Part shown: positions 36,312 to 47,192 of the stretch, one piece after another
How the letters are laid out: every line of letters begins with the position of its first letter
How positions within the stretch are numbered: position 1 is the stretch's first letter
Origin: Lineus longissimus
Lineage: Eukaryota; Nemertea; Pilidiophora; Heteronemertea; Lineidae
Reading direction: 5' to 3'
DNA: 64,000 nucleotides
Assembly (NCBI RefSeq): GCF_910592395.1
Contig: NC_088318.1
Location: 18,786,349-18,850,348, forward strand
Position numbers and translations under genes: made by a program
Notes under the pieces: model-generated
Told to the model about the DNA's origin: nothing
The model's database searches: none
Seen by the model: only the letters and a program-made list of their open reading frames with translations

Positions 36312-36625
36312 AGGCACTGTGACAGAGTCTCATAATGTGGAATCCAGTGTGACTTAACATTCGGTCACCACCTGAGATACTCGTATTCATATTGGCAATT
36401 GTCATCCCATCTAGCTGAATCCTTCCTGTGTATGATTGAAGACATGTATGTATAGCTTTTATCATTATCTTTTACTCTGTATGATGTACATATATGTGAT
36501 TTTACTCCAGTATCTTGTATGTATGACAACCTTGTCCATGTGTTGCCTGGGGTTCAGTGGGGAGGAGTTTGTTTGAGATGTGGATGAGGACTGAGCGAAG
36601 GTTTGTAATGAGAGACTTCCATTGT

Positions 36626-36631
36626 AATAAA
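36626..36631 (+). terminator. Polyadenylation signal of TPX2
   Basis: AATAAA in the context TTGTAATAAAGTCA, 1174 bp after the TPX2 stop codon, followed by T- and G-rich sequence. No better signal was noted between. Confidence 0.6.
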
Positions 36632-36679
36632 GTCATTTAGTCAAAGTTAGTTGTTTATTGTTGACTCTTGGTGTTTGTT

Positions 36680-36858
36680 GGCTGGGAAGGAAACATCAGT
36701 GATGTACACCGAGCTCATAATCAGGAGGTCGTGGGTTCGATTCTCTTGAATGACGAATGTGCAGGCCAGTAGCAAGGGGTAATCATGTGAAGCACTTTGA
36801 GCCACTGAAACCAGTTGGATTTAGCGCTATATAAGTCTCATGATTATCATCATTAGGA
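36680..36858 (+). mobile_element. tRNA-derived SINE
   Basis: The head contains GAGCTCATAATCAGGAGGTC and then a perfect pol III B box, GGTTCGATTC (36734-36743). This layout, with CAT in the anticodon position, resembles an elongator tRNA-Met. The tail reads GCACTTTGAGCC and TTTAGCGCTATATAAGTC, a 3' end common to many animal SINEs, and finishes in an ATC-rich simple repeat. The A-box part is degraded, so it is probably an old insertion. Confidence 0.75.
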
Positions 36859-37655
36859 AGCATTTCAAAGCCAGTTGAAAGACGATATTTTCAGTCTTGA
36901 ATATCCTGCTCCTGCTCCTCTCATTTCGCCTGCCGTGCAGATATTCCTCACTGATGTTTTGTTGTCTTGTGGGCTGTAAAATGACACTCCTTCCTCATGA
37001 TATGCCAAAGCGAGCCTCATGACCCCTGATGAAAAACTTGTGTTATTTCACCGCCCCCTCCCCCCTCTCAAACATACAGATTTTTGGACTGACGTAGGAC
37101 AAAAGGTGCCCCATGACCAAAAAGTTAGCGCAGTCTCCTGCTTCACCATCCACTGGCCGTGGGGGACGTGGCCCAACTTAAGAAAGACCGGTCTTTATAT
37201 TGTCCCAGCCTCCTGTTTTCCCAGGCACAGGAGACAGGGAACCTCCTGCTTAACTAGGGTGTAACAGGGGACCAAGCCGTGAAAGACTTGGCACTACATA
37301 CCACCTGCTACACCAACCGAAAGATGCGAAACGTACACATCTTGCTTGACCAGTCCGCAAGCTCTGAAAGACAGGGGACTACTAAAAGGTATACCTCCTG
37401 CTTGTTGTGACACACCAAACGTGGCAGGGGCTTTGTGGAGGAAACTGCTGGCCAGAGGGCACAATTGTTCGACCGTCTTCAAGACGGATCGTTTCCCCAA
37501 TTCATCATTGTCTATCATGCCAGAGAAATATTGGCTGCACTAATCTGATCTTTCACCGCTTTAGCAAGTCGGTTGGGTTACCAGGTCCCGTTCCCACTCT
37601 GGATAAGTCTTTTGGGACAGTTATACCAGGTTCTGGTCAATTCAAACGACAGTCT

Positions 37656-38220
37656 TTCCTCCCTCGCTCCCCTGCCGTGGACCAGCAGTACTACATGAAA
37701 CGTATACAAGACGTCCCGATTGGAACAATGCAGCAAGAAACTGACGGGTATATAAACAACTTGATAGGTATAGTGTAGTTAAGATAAACCGCATGATTAA
37801 ACCAGGTTCATATTTGCTTTGACTCAATGATTGACGGATCTGCGGGAGCTGGTTCAGGGGTTCCAGCTGTAAATCGTCCCCCGCCCTAAAAACGGGCGAT
37901 ATTTTTAATTTTACGCAAATGCCTAGTTCCAATTTCTTAGCTTAGATGGCGGTACCTGACAGTGACGAAGACTTGTGAAGATGTGACACTAAATGCATAA
38001 GGATGTTGTTTATATGCTGGGGAGGACCATGTTCTTCAGAAATGACTTTTGCCAATGAGACAGTAGACCGGCCTGGCCCTTCCCTCTAATGGATGTTCCT
38101 TTTCGCTACTTGGTGCGCCTTCTCCCCAATTGTGGGCCATTGCTCTGATCTGCAGGGCGTTTCAGGTTCTATATGGTGCCCCATGTCTCGTCTGGATGTG
38201 CCCTCCTCCTATAGCGCACA
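37656..38220 (-). mobile_element. Dispersed element, copy 2 (inverted partner of 18539-19092)
   Basis: The reverse complement follows copy 1 through all the same landmarks with few substitutions and one extra stretch of about 30 bp near 38125-38155. A stop codon that ends a short frame in copy 1 differs here, so that frame is not conserved at its ends. No coding capacity is inferred. Confidence 0.8.
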
Positions 38221-38708
38221 GAGTCTGGTTTAAAAGCCATTGATTGGCATCATGCATATTGTTTTCTTAAAGAAGGCGGTTTAAGTTTTGTTATCTTCAA
38301 GCTTCGTCACGTCCGCAGTAATTGCGACTGGCGTGTTGATATTTTGACGATTAGTTCTGCTTATGTAACATCTCGATAACACTATAACACTGATATGTGA
38401 GTTGGCATTGGCCGCCAATGTCCACGAACCATTCGCCTTATCTCGAATTTACGTCCTGTCTTGTAGAGATATGTACTACAGTCAGCTCATGAGAAAACAG
38501 AGGACAAGACAGTCACATTAATTTCGCATTGCTTTCATTCCTCTCCTGTGATTTTTATTTTGAATTAGTATAAAAGGAATTTGTCAAGGTAAGTTTTAAG
38601 TCCAGGTCAACTCAGTTCTCTTCTTCTTGAAAACGCTTTTAGCCCTCATTCACTATTTAACGATATACCTAAATGACCAGCCTTGTTTCTCCAACTGTCC
38701 TTTCTTTT

Positions 38709-39013
38709 CGGAATCGACAGTGCTGCTGGAGTGGTCATAGTTCGGACACGACAGTGCTACTGGAGTGGTCATAGTTCGGACACGACAGTGCTACTGGAGT
38801 GGTCATAGTTCGGACACGACAGTGCTACTGGAGTGGTCATAGTTCGGACACGACAGTGCTACTGGAGTGGTCATAGTTCGGACACGACAGTGCTACTGGA
38901 GTGATCATAGTTCAGACACGACAGTGCTACTGGAGTGGTCATAGTTCGGACACGACAGTGCTACTGGAGTGGTCATAGTTCGGACACGACAGTGCTACTG
39001 GAGTGATCATAGT
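38709..39013. repeat. 34-bp minisatellite, about nine copies
   Basis: One diverged unit at 38709 is followed by eight near-identical 34-bp units starting at 38742, each TCGGACACGACAGTGCTACT and then GGAGTGGTCATAGT. Units near 38878 and at the end carry GATC for GGTC. The array ends about 20 bp before the METTL24-like start codon. Confidence 0.95.
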
Positions 39014-39035
39014 TCGGAGTTCGATCTGTTTCAGA

Positions 39036-42000
39036 ATGACGTGGCCACGGCAAAGTCTGGTCTTCTCCGTCGCCCTACTCATATTGATCGTCATCATCTT
39101 CCTGACATTCTATCAAATCGCATGGAGACAGAGCTCAGAGGTAAGCAGCCAGAGGATCCTTATTACCACGTGACTCATAAATCCCCGCTAGTCATTGGAC
39201 AAACGGCAGCATGTGACATGACCGGTCCATAAAAACTTATATTGTAACATTCGTGGGATCGACCAGAAACATCCATATTTCCCAATTTGGGTGAAATGCA
39301 ATAAATGAATCCTTCATTTCATGACGTTTCAAGCCGTCTTCCGTGCTTAACCAAATGAGTGAAGGAGCTTGGATACGTGAAGAGCTTCACCATGCCTCTT
39401 CCAACAGTCACAACCTTTAGGACTGGTCTATCTAAATGTACTTCCCAACTAAAAGACATCCGAGACATCCTCAAGACAAGAAACGAAATCTCAAACGTCT
39501 CTCACGCTCGTCCTTGTATAGGGTAGCAGAGTCAACCTGCAAACCCGGCCCAAGTCCTTCTACGTCATCTTTGTTATTGCCAATCACTGCGTTGGAGAGT
39601 AGAGCGCGTTGTGACCGCGACGCCCCGCCTCATCCACACTCCACCCGACTCCCGGCCACGTAACAGGTTTTTTTGTTACTTTATAATTCGGTCAATTTAA
39701 TGTCCACCGAACCTTTCAATCTATCCAGGTTCCGACGGTTGCATTTGCAGACATGCGGAGACTAGCGCCAGCGGGCACCCAGAGACAAGCCTTCCCGAGT
39801 TATATAGACTTTAGTAGAAAGGGAAAAGGTGAGGCCACATTTTGAAATGAATTCCTACCCGTATTGTGTCTGATGTGATTGGTATTAAGGACATCCGGTC
39901 TCTTTGGTTGGGAACGGTAAACTGATTGGAAGTGGTGTCTTGTCCCAACATTTCCATCAGTCAACGATCCAGACGGCCTCGGATTCAAAGTCAAAACCCT
40001 GCAGTTGAGACATGGCCACATATGACGACAGCGAGGTATCAGTGGAAACTGGATTCCCTCCATGTCGTTACGACTTCACATATAAACAATATGTTTCGTC
40101 TTCTTCAGAACGGTTTCTCTATGAGGTTCGGGATTTCTGGGAAGCTGAAGCACTTCACACTGCGTAAGTAGAGAATCCCACAAAAGAAAGCCTTCGTATA
40201 ACAAACAAACAACAGTATGGTCCGCACGAGTGTATCAGCTGGGGACAACTTACCGTGTTAACTTTTGGCGATGAGACAGCCACACTGAATTATCAATAAT
40301 TCTGACCTCTAGGAATGGTACGAGTCCTAAACATTTCTCTCTTTGAAATGACATGTCCCAAAACAATTTAAAGCAGATCAATTTTTCAGGCTTATGGATC
40401 ACACCGAGGTCAAATGCAATGACATCAAAGGGAAAGGCAGTGGAGACGGCAAATGGAACGTGTGTATGGACCCCGCGTACAAACCCAAGTCACCCTGCCT
40501 CGTCTATTCATTCGGGTAAGTTTTGTCATCCCTATTCATTTTCTCAACATAATCATATCATACGAATATTACTCTCTGTTCCCGCCTGTCTCTTTGCGCG
40601 CGCAGACCCTTCAGCACTGAGCCATTGAGGTAATTCTTTTTCTTTTACAGAATAGCTAATGACTTCTCTTTCGACGATGCTTTAGCGGCGATGGGATGTA
40701 ATGTTCACGCGTTTGATCCGAGGTAAGCCTTACAGTGGTTGTGTGTGATGATACTACCAGACATCTTCTGACCTCATGCATGGCATCCTCTTCATTCGGG
40801 GACTACTTGATTAGCAATTCAAAATGGCCGCAGAGTGGGGAGCGCATATTGACTGGTTGACCTCTCGGCCTTTCTTACGCCTTGCCAGCCTGATAGAGAC
40901 CCATTCTGTCCTCGAGTCCATCTTGGCCTTGAGCCCATGCTGACCTCTTAGGTTCATTGTGACCTCGAGTTTTCGCTCTGACCTCTTGTTTATCATCGCA
41001 TGTTGCGTCACTGCATCATCCATCCTCGCCCCTCCATTCTCTCCCGGTTTCTCCCCCACAGCATGAAGCAGGGAGACCACAAGCACGCCGAGCATGTGTG
41101 GTTTCACAACCTCGGCGTCGGCGTCAACAACACGGACACATTCAGTCCAAGGAAGGATGTTTACGTCAAAGACGAACAGAAGTGGAAGATACGCGACGTG
41201 GCGACCATATTAAAGGAGCTTGGACACGAGGGGGTAAGGCACGGCCAATATAGAATGTTTTCCATTTTGTGTCATCTTGGCCCTCGAGCGTTGATTTCCA
41301 CTTCGCCGACAACTGATTAGGTGACATTGCCGGATAAGGTGATGACCCAACCGAATTTGTGAGCTACAATCAATTGATTAGGTGACCAAGCCGTCTGCGT
41401 CCCAACCGTGTAGAATGTTCATCAACTCTACATCCTCCTCCTTGCGCATGACCGTAACTCTAATTGTTGTTGACGTCGTTGTACACCTGACTATTGTGCC
41501 AGCTTGAGAAAGTGAAACCAAAAGCTGTGGCAGAGGTTTGGTTTAGAGAAAGTCATGGAGGCATTTGGTCTTTGTCGCCGTCCCTGGTGTCCCTGGATGT
41601 GACACTCAAATGCATTGAGAAGACGGACTTCATCTGGACAACCACTCTCCAGTGGTGTCTCAAAGAAGTGACAAAGCATTGCAGTCGCGATGTGATGACA
41701 GGACCTTTAGAAATTCAGCCTATTACCCAATCAACTTTATAAATCATTGGACTTGTTTTAAACAACCGGGCCGAGGAAGGACGTGTCAAATGCTGTCCTT
41801 GTTATGAAGGGGCTGTTCTGATGAAATGTATAAACAACAACCGAGATTGTGAAACTTTCCATTCTTTATTTGAAATGTCCAAATGCTCAATTTTCTAACA
41901 CATTGTTGTTTTGATCAATCACTAATAGGTTCCACAAACAGTAAGAAGCTCTGTATCGACACTACATGTGGGGACAGATGGCGCTCCGGTTTGGTTGGCG

Positions 42001-45000
42001 TCGTATCCCAGTGCTCAAATGTGTCAGTCCTTACTGATTTAGGCCGTTTTAAGGTATGGCTCGACTACGACCCATGACCTTCAATACCTCTGAGATTAAA
42101 AGCGCATAACACTCGGGCTGATTTATCAGTGCTCATGGTAGTCCAGACCACTGAGGTTTCGTCACGTGGGCAGGAGTAGGACAGTAGGATCGTCGATGGG
42201 AGGTTGTCGGGGTCAGTCGCGGGAAGGCAGTCCATCACTCTTAAGATGAAATGATACATATAAATATGAGAGGGTGTTTACCAGACTGAGGAGCCTCCTC
42301 ATTCCAGAGTGAGTTTGGTTCATTGCTGGGAGCAGACCAACAGATTTGAAAGACACTTTTATTCAATCGTCTTGTATGTTGATTTGCACTGTTACATACG
42401 ATCATATGCATCAAGTGCAGTACATAGGATCTCCACTGTAATTTCCCTTCAAACGAAGTGATAGCTTTCCGTGTATTCCTGCCTGTTTAAACTGGTACTG
42501 CCACCTCGTCATTGTGAGGACTCTCTCCAGACACTCTCCACAGTCACACCTCATACAGGCCGGGCTCAGGGGAATAATCTCTGAAATTATGAGAAGGATC
42601 ATGGTTAAGAGTCAGGGTTATAGTCAAGATCAAGACTTCTCTCCAATGAATTCCAAGAAGGCCCATCCGTAGAGTCAGACAATCACAATGTGGATTTTGA
42701 CTAAGACGGCCACTTCAGCTTTCTTGCCAATAACATGATGACCGCTGATGGTCTATCAGAATAGCGCTGAGGTAATACTAATGCAAGGTCATTGAACCTT
42801 TACATCGGGGGAGGCACCATTGTGAACTTGAGACCAGAAGCATCGCCAATCGACTCAAAGTATGTCTGATATAATATCACAGGATCTCCCAGTATTAGAT
42901 ATCATCAGCATCACAATTATGATCTTGTTCGGGCCTTCCTTTTCGCGAAACCCGATACATTTCCTTCAACATGCGTCATTAGTTACCAATGTATGCCTTA
43001 GAGGGGGCAGAATGGTACTGTTTAAACAAGAAGTCTCCCCAACAGCCACAAGTATCTCTTCAAAAACATCTCAGCAACACGTTCGACCCAGGTAATCTGT
43101 CAGCGTGGCTGACGAGTAGGTTGGGAATTGCGTGTGATCAGTTCTCTCAAAGACGCCCGAGACAAGGATTAAAATCTTGTGTTTATAAGTTACCATTGTT
43201 ATGCCTTAGAGGTGGCAGAATGATACTGTTCAGACAAGAAGTCTCTCCCACAGCCCTAGGAATATTGGATAGAACGTCACTGCACTGGGTCCCAGTAATA
43301 AATATTGCCACAAGGACATATGATATTGTTCTGGGACTTATGTAAGATTAGTTTTCTCCGCCAAACCCGAGACTGAAGGATTAAAATCTTGTGTTTATAG
43401 GCTAACAAATGCAAACACTTTCAATGAACCCCCTACAAGAGACGAGTGGCTCTTCGTCTCCCCGACTTTGACACCCTTCTGCGAACATATCAATAGATCA
43501 GCCAGCGGTCCTTGGTGTCGCCGCGTGGGATACGCCCAGTGAAATTGTTTGCAAATGTCAGGGAACCACGATCTGACATCCATAACCAGCGTATTCCCTA
43601 TTCATGCCAGTTATAGTCGGGTGCTACACCACAGTCGGGATCGTGGAGCCAAGTGAATACTTGTATAAATTTGATTTAAAACATCCTTTAAAATAATATG
43701 ACACATATGATTTGGAGGTCACAACGCCCACCAGTCAAAAACACACATGTCCTGCCTCACCAAACACCACATGTAGGGAGAGTGTCACTGCTTGGACTTC
43801 AATGAAACCTTCCCTATAATCATAGTGAAAAAACACATCATAAGCACTGAGCCTCAACGGCTCCAGATCACTTTCACAGTTAACGGAATAACTGCAAGTG
43901 GTAAAGATCATAAATCTGGCTAATAAGAGAAACCTTCATACATTCGATGGAATTGGCCAGATAACAGATCATAATTGATGCCATTAACATGGGCCGTGCG
44001 TACCTGCCTTGCTTAGAATCCCCTTTGTAAGGCAAGGGTTTGTTTACAAACGGACTGGTATAAAATGTTGTATAAAAGGGTCACTGATGTACACAAAACT
44101 GACTTATTTGGAGAAATTCAGTAACCTAACTACGTTTGAGTGATGGAAAGCATGTATTCAACCATATTCCCAGCAACAGTTCAAATTATCTGTGTTAAGT
44201 CGGGCTTCTATCTGCGCAGTTCATTCCCGCTACTCCCGGCTTCAATCCATGACTATTACCACAATAAAAACCGCTGAAACCCGAGACATTTCCTTCAATC
44301 TGCGTTCATTTCGCATTCAATTCATTAGTTACCAATGTATGCCTTAGAGGGGGCAGAATGGTACTGTTTAAACAAGAAGTCTCCCCAACAGCCACAAGTA
44401 TCTCTTCAAAAACATCTCAGCAACACGTTCGACCCAGGTAATCTGTCAGCTGGCTGACGAGTAGATTGGGAATTGTGTGTGATCAGTTCTCTCAAAGACG
44501 CCCGAGACAAGGATTAAAATCTTGTGTTTATAAGTTACCATTGTTATGCCTTAGAGGTGGCAGAATGATACTGTTCAGACAAGAAGTCTCTCCCACAGCC
44601 CTAGGAATATTGGATAGAACGGCACTGTACTGGGTCCCAGTAATAAATATTGCCACAAGGACATATGATATTGTTCTGGGACCTATGTAAGATTAGTTTT
44701 CTCCGCCAAACCCGAGACTGAAGGATTAAAATCTTGTGTTTATAGGCTAACAAATGCAAACACTTTCAATGAACCCCCTACAAGAGACGAGTGGCTCTTC
44801 GTCTCCCCGACTTTGACACCCTGCTACGAACATATCAATAGATCAGCCAGCGGTCCTTGGTGTCGCCGCGTGGGATACGCCCAGTGAAATTGTTTGCAAA
44901 TGTCAGGGAACCACGATCTGACATCCATAACCAGCGTATTCCCTATTCATGCCAGTTATAGTCGGGTGCTACACCACAGTCGGGATCGTGGAGCCAAGTG

Positions 45001-46532
45001 AATGATTGTATAAATTTGATTTAAAACATCCTTTAAAATAATATGACGCATATGATTTGGAGGTCACAACGCCCACCAGTCAAAAACATACACATGTCCT
45101 GCCTCACCAAACACCACATGTAGGGAGAGTGTCACTGCTCGTTGGACTTCAATGAAACCTTCCCTATAATCATAGTGAAAAAACACATCATAAGCACTGA
45201 GCCTCAACGGCTCCAGATCACTTTCACAGTTGACGGAATAACTGCAAGAGGTAAATCTGGCTAATAAGAGAATCTGGCTAATAAGAGAAACCTTCATACA
45301 TTCGATGGAATTGGCCAGATAACAGATCATAATTGATGCCATCATGCAAACAAGGGCCGTGCGTACCTGCCTTGCTTAGAATCCCCTTTGTAAGGCAAGA
45401 GTTTGTTTACAAACGGACTGGTATAAAATGCTGTACAAAAGGGTCACTGATGTACAAAAAACTGAATTATTTGGAGAAATTCAGTAACCTAACTACGTTT
45501 GAGGGATGGAAAGCATGTATTCAAACATATTCCCAGCAACAGTTCAAATTATCTGTGTTAGACTCGGAATTGAAGAGGAAAAATAATCACAAAAAGTCGG
45601 GCTTCTATCTGCGCAGTTCATTCCCGCTACTCCCGGCTTCAATCCATGACTATTACCACAATAAAACCTGCTGAAACAAATCCAGATCATTATCAAGCAT
45701 AGATACTAGGCCCTTACCTTATGCTGCAGCAGTTTTGACTTGATTTCCGAAACTTTGAAGGCATTTTTACGTTTGAAATAGGCGAAAGTTCTCCCGCGAT
45801 GTTCTCCGCAGTCCACACACCAACTGACTGGCGTTCAAATCAACCGCGACCAATCATGACAAAGACAGTACACTATCCGGGCACTACCCCTCTACCCCTC
45901 GTGTCAAAGACCGGCTTAGCGCCTACTTCCATATTATGTCATATCAGCCAATGAGAGTCTTTTGTTCTGTCATTGTACCGGTTGACTGTCATTGGACCAA
46001 TTGATTGGCATTGCCATAAATGGGTATTTTATATTTGTTCTATAGCATACATACATGTACATATGATGTACTGAGCTGTGGACTTGGGAAAAGCATTAGG
46101 GAGGTTCCGCAATTCGCAAAGAAATATAAAACTGTTTCAGGGGGGAAACGGACGGAGGACCGAATGTTTAATATGCGATATCACTTTCAACACTGAATAT
46201 AAGTTTCACCACTACACCTTTTCTCAACATTGTCCTTTTTTTTCCAGAAAACCATCGACATTTTGAAGATGGACGTTGAAGGCTACGAATTCCACGTCAT
46301 CAAGAATATGTTGGAGACGGGCGTTCTCGACCACGTGCGGCAATTTCTCGTCGAGTATCACGTGTTCGACGAGAACCGTTTCAAATTTGTTGAACTCTTC
46401 AAAATCACGCGAGAACTCTACGACGCGGGATTCCGCCGTTTTTTCTCGTTTCGGCTAATTTATCCGTGTCCGTATAAATACTGCAATCAGGCTAATATTG
46501 GATTCATCAACACCAAGTTTGGGAAAAAGTGA
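39036..46532 (+). CDS. METTL24-like membrane-anchored methyltransferase (FkbM-type fold)
   Basis: A putative S-adenosylmethionine-dependent methyltransferase of the METTL24 / Methyltransf_22 family; substrate unknown. Seven exons, 39036-39140, 39729-39828, 40109-40163, 40390-40515, 40651-40722, 41062-41233 and 46248-46532, total 915 nt, 304 aa. A single signal anchor is encoded by exon 1 (LVFSVALLILIVIIFLTFY), implying a type II Golgi or ER protein. The SAM-binding core is VYSFGIANDFSFDDAL followed by HAFDPS; then HVWFHNLGVGV, and the FkbM-type DILKMDVEGYE in the last exon. The C-terminus reads YCNQANIGFINTKFG, typical of the family. Exons 1-3 are the weakest calls because they are short, but phases match exactly. 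The 5-kb last intron is unusual (duplication, possible antisense gene). AATAAA lies at 47040-47045. Confidence 0.85.
42950..44278. repeat. 1.3-kb tandem duplication, copy A
   Basis: The segment is repeated directly at 44279-45676 with only scattered substitutions and small indels. Landmarks in both copies are ATGCCTTAGAGGGGGCAGAA near the left, CGATCTGACATCCATAACCA in the middle and TCCATGACTATTACCACAAT at the right end. Inside each copy there is a further short internal repeat (ATGCCTTAGAGGTGGCAGAA, about 190 bp on). It sits in the last intron of the METTL24-like gene. Confidence 0.92.
43735..43891 (-). pseudogene. Duplicated copy of the candidate terminal exon (copy A)
   Basis: The reverse strand reads an acceptor (CTTTACCACTTGCAG) and then the same reading frame as the exon in copy B (YSVNCESDLEPLRLSAYD onward). 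Relative to copy B it loses one codon in frame, and a 2-bp loss near the end changes the last residues to HVCF before the stop. It could be an alternative terminal exon or an inactive duplicate. Confidence 0.35.
44279..45676. repeat. 1.3-kb tandem duplication, copy B
   Basis: Direct repeat of 42950-44278. It is about 70 bp longer, mainly from about 36 bp at 45561-45596 and a short duplicated GAATCTGGCTAATAAGA near 45255-45285. The similarity is high enough to indicate a recent event. Confidence 0.92.
45064..45764 (-). CDS. Candidate small two-exon antisense gene nested in the METTL24-like intron
   Basis: Exon 1 (45764-45718) encodes MPSKFRKSSQNCCSI and ends at a strong donor, CATAAG|GTAAGG. 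Exon 2 (45241-45064) begins after a good acceptor (TTTACCTCTTGCAG). The two join in phase to give 74 aa, ending in GHVYVFDWWAL. The upstream sequence has CCAAT motifs (AGCCAATGAG near 45950; GACCAATCATGAC near 45850) that could form a promoter. I do not recognise the protein. Exon 2 exists twice because of the tandem duplication (the other copy is at 43735-43891). Against it: the protein is short, unplaced in any family, and the splice sites could be chance. Confidence 0.35.
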
Positions 46533-46541
46533 AACTGACAA

Positions 46542-46561
46542 GGGGGGGGGGGGGGGGGGGG
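46542..46561. repeat. Poly-G tract of 20 bases
   Basis: A run of 20 G residues begins nine bases after the METTL24-like stop codon, at the start of its 3' UTR. In RNA it could form a G-quadruplex-like structure. Its exact length is prone to sequencing error. Confidence 0.9.
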
Positions 46562-47039
46562 TTCCAGGCAGATGAAATAACCGTTCTTTTCTCTGCCATT
46601 TCCCCCTATAGGTCACTGCATATTGATGACTACAGCCTGTACACATTTCTAACATCACAGTGACGACCATTACATGCATATCAGTCACTTCAACAGGTTC
46701 TGCTCCAAAACAATACTGTTGCGGCAATGCAAACGAGACTCAACCTGCATTCATGGAAGGTCGCACATCGCAACGACGCCCATTCTTGTTGCAGCCTCCT
46801 GAGACAACCCTCGCCGACCAGCGATTCTTGCCTAGTTCGATAATTATTGCATGTCGATCGTTTCTGGATCGCTTTTCTGAGTGCGCAGCTGAAGGATGAT
46901 GTGTACTGTCATGTCACAGTTGCCCAGTGTATGTGAAGTAATAACTCGGTATTCAGATACAATGTGTGTATATTTACAAGAATATAATACAGGACAACGT
47001 ATATTGTTAACATTTTCTTAGAACATTTCTCAACTCTTG

Positions 47040-47045
47040 AATAAA
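47040..47045 (+). terminator. Polyadenylation signal of the METTL24-like gene
   Basis: AATAAA on the plus strand, 508 bp after the stop codon and before the convergent Rab gene. Confidence 0.5.
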
Positions 47046-47192
47046 TAATCGCCTCTCACTCTCAATTCTATTCATCGCAACTTGGTGGCCCACCGTGTCT
47101 CAGCCCTCGTGTCGCCTCCTACTGGATGTCTGTTGAACCAAATCATTACATGACTCACAACCCTCCTCATCACCCCTGGAATTACTTTCCCT

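Larger units (their letters stand above)
36859..39035. other. Intergenic region between TPX2 and the METTL24-like gene
   Basis: It contains the second copy of the dispersed element (37656-38220) and a 34-bp minisatellite immediately before the next gene. The stretches 36859-37655 and 38221-38708 show no gene that I recognise. Confidence 0.5.

Noticed and set aside
41494-41742. Alternative last exon for the METTL24-like gene after exon 6
   Set aside because: An acceptor and a phase-0 frame of about 79 codons exist near 41502, but the sequence lacks the family's DVEGYE block, which is found in the exon at 46248.
42989-43345. 118-codon plus-strand frame in the duplication, repeated at 44466-44690
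   Set aside because: It contains an internal short repeat and its start is lost in the second copy, which is open for only 74 codons. No splice sites or family match, so it is probably chance.
43560-43600. Similarity of CGATCTGACATCCATAACCA to 14132-14155
   Set aside because: The shared stretch is only about 20-25 bp with mismatches. This is too short to claim a dispersed family without a search.
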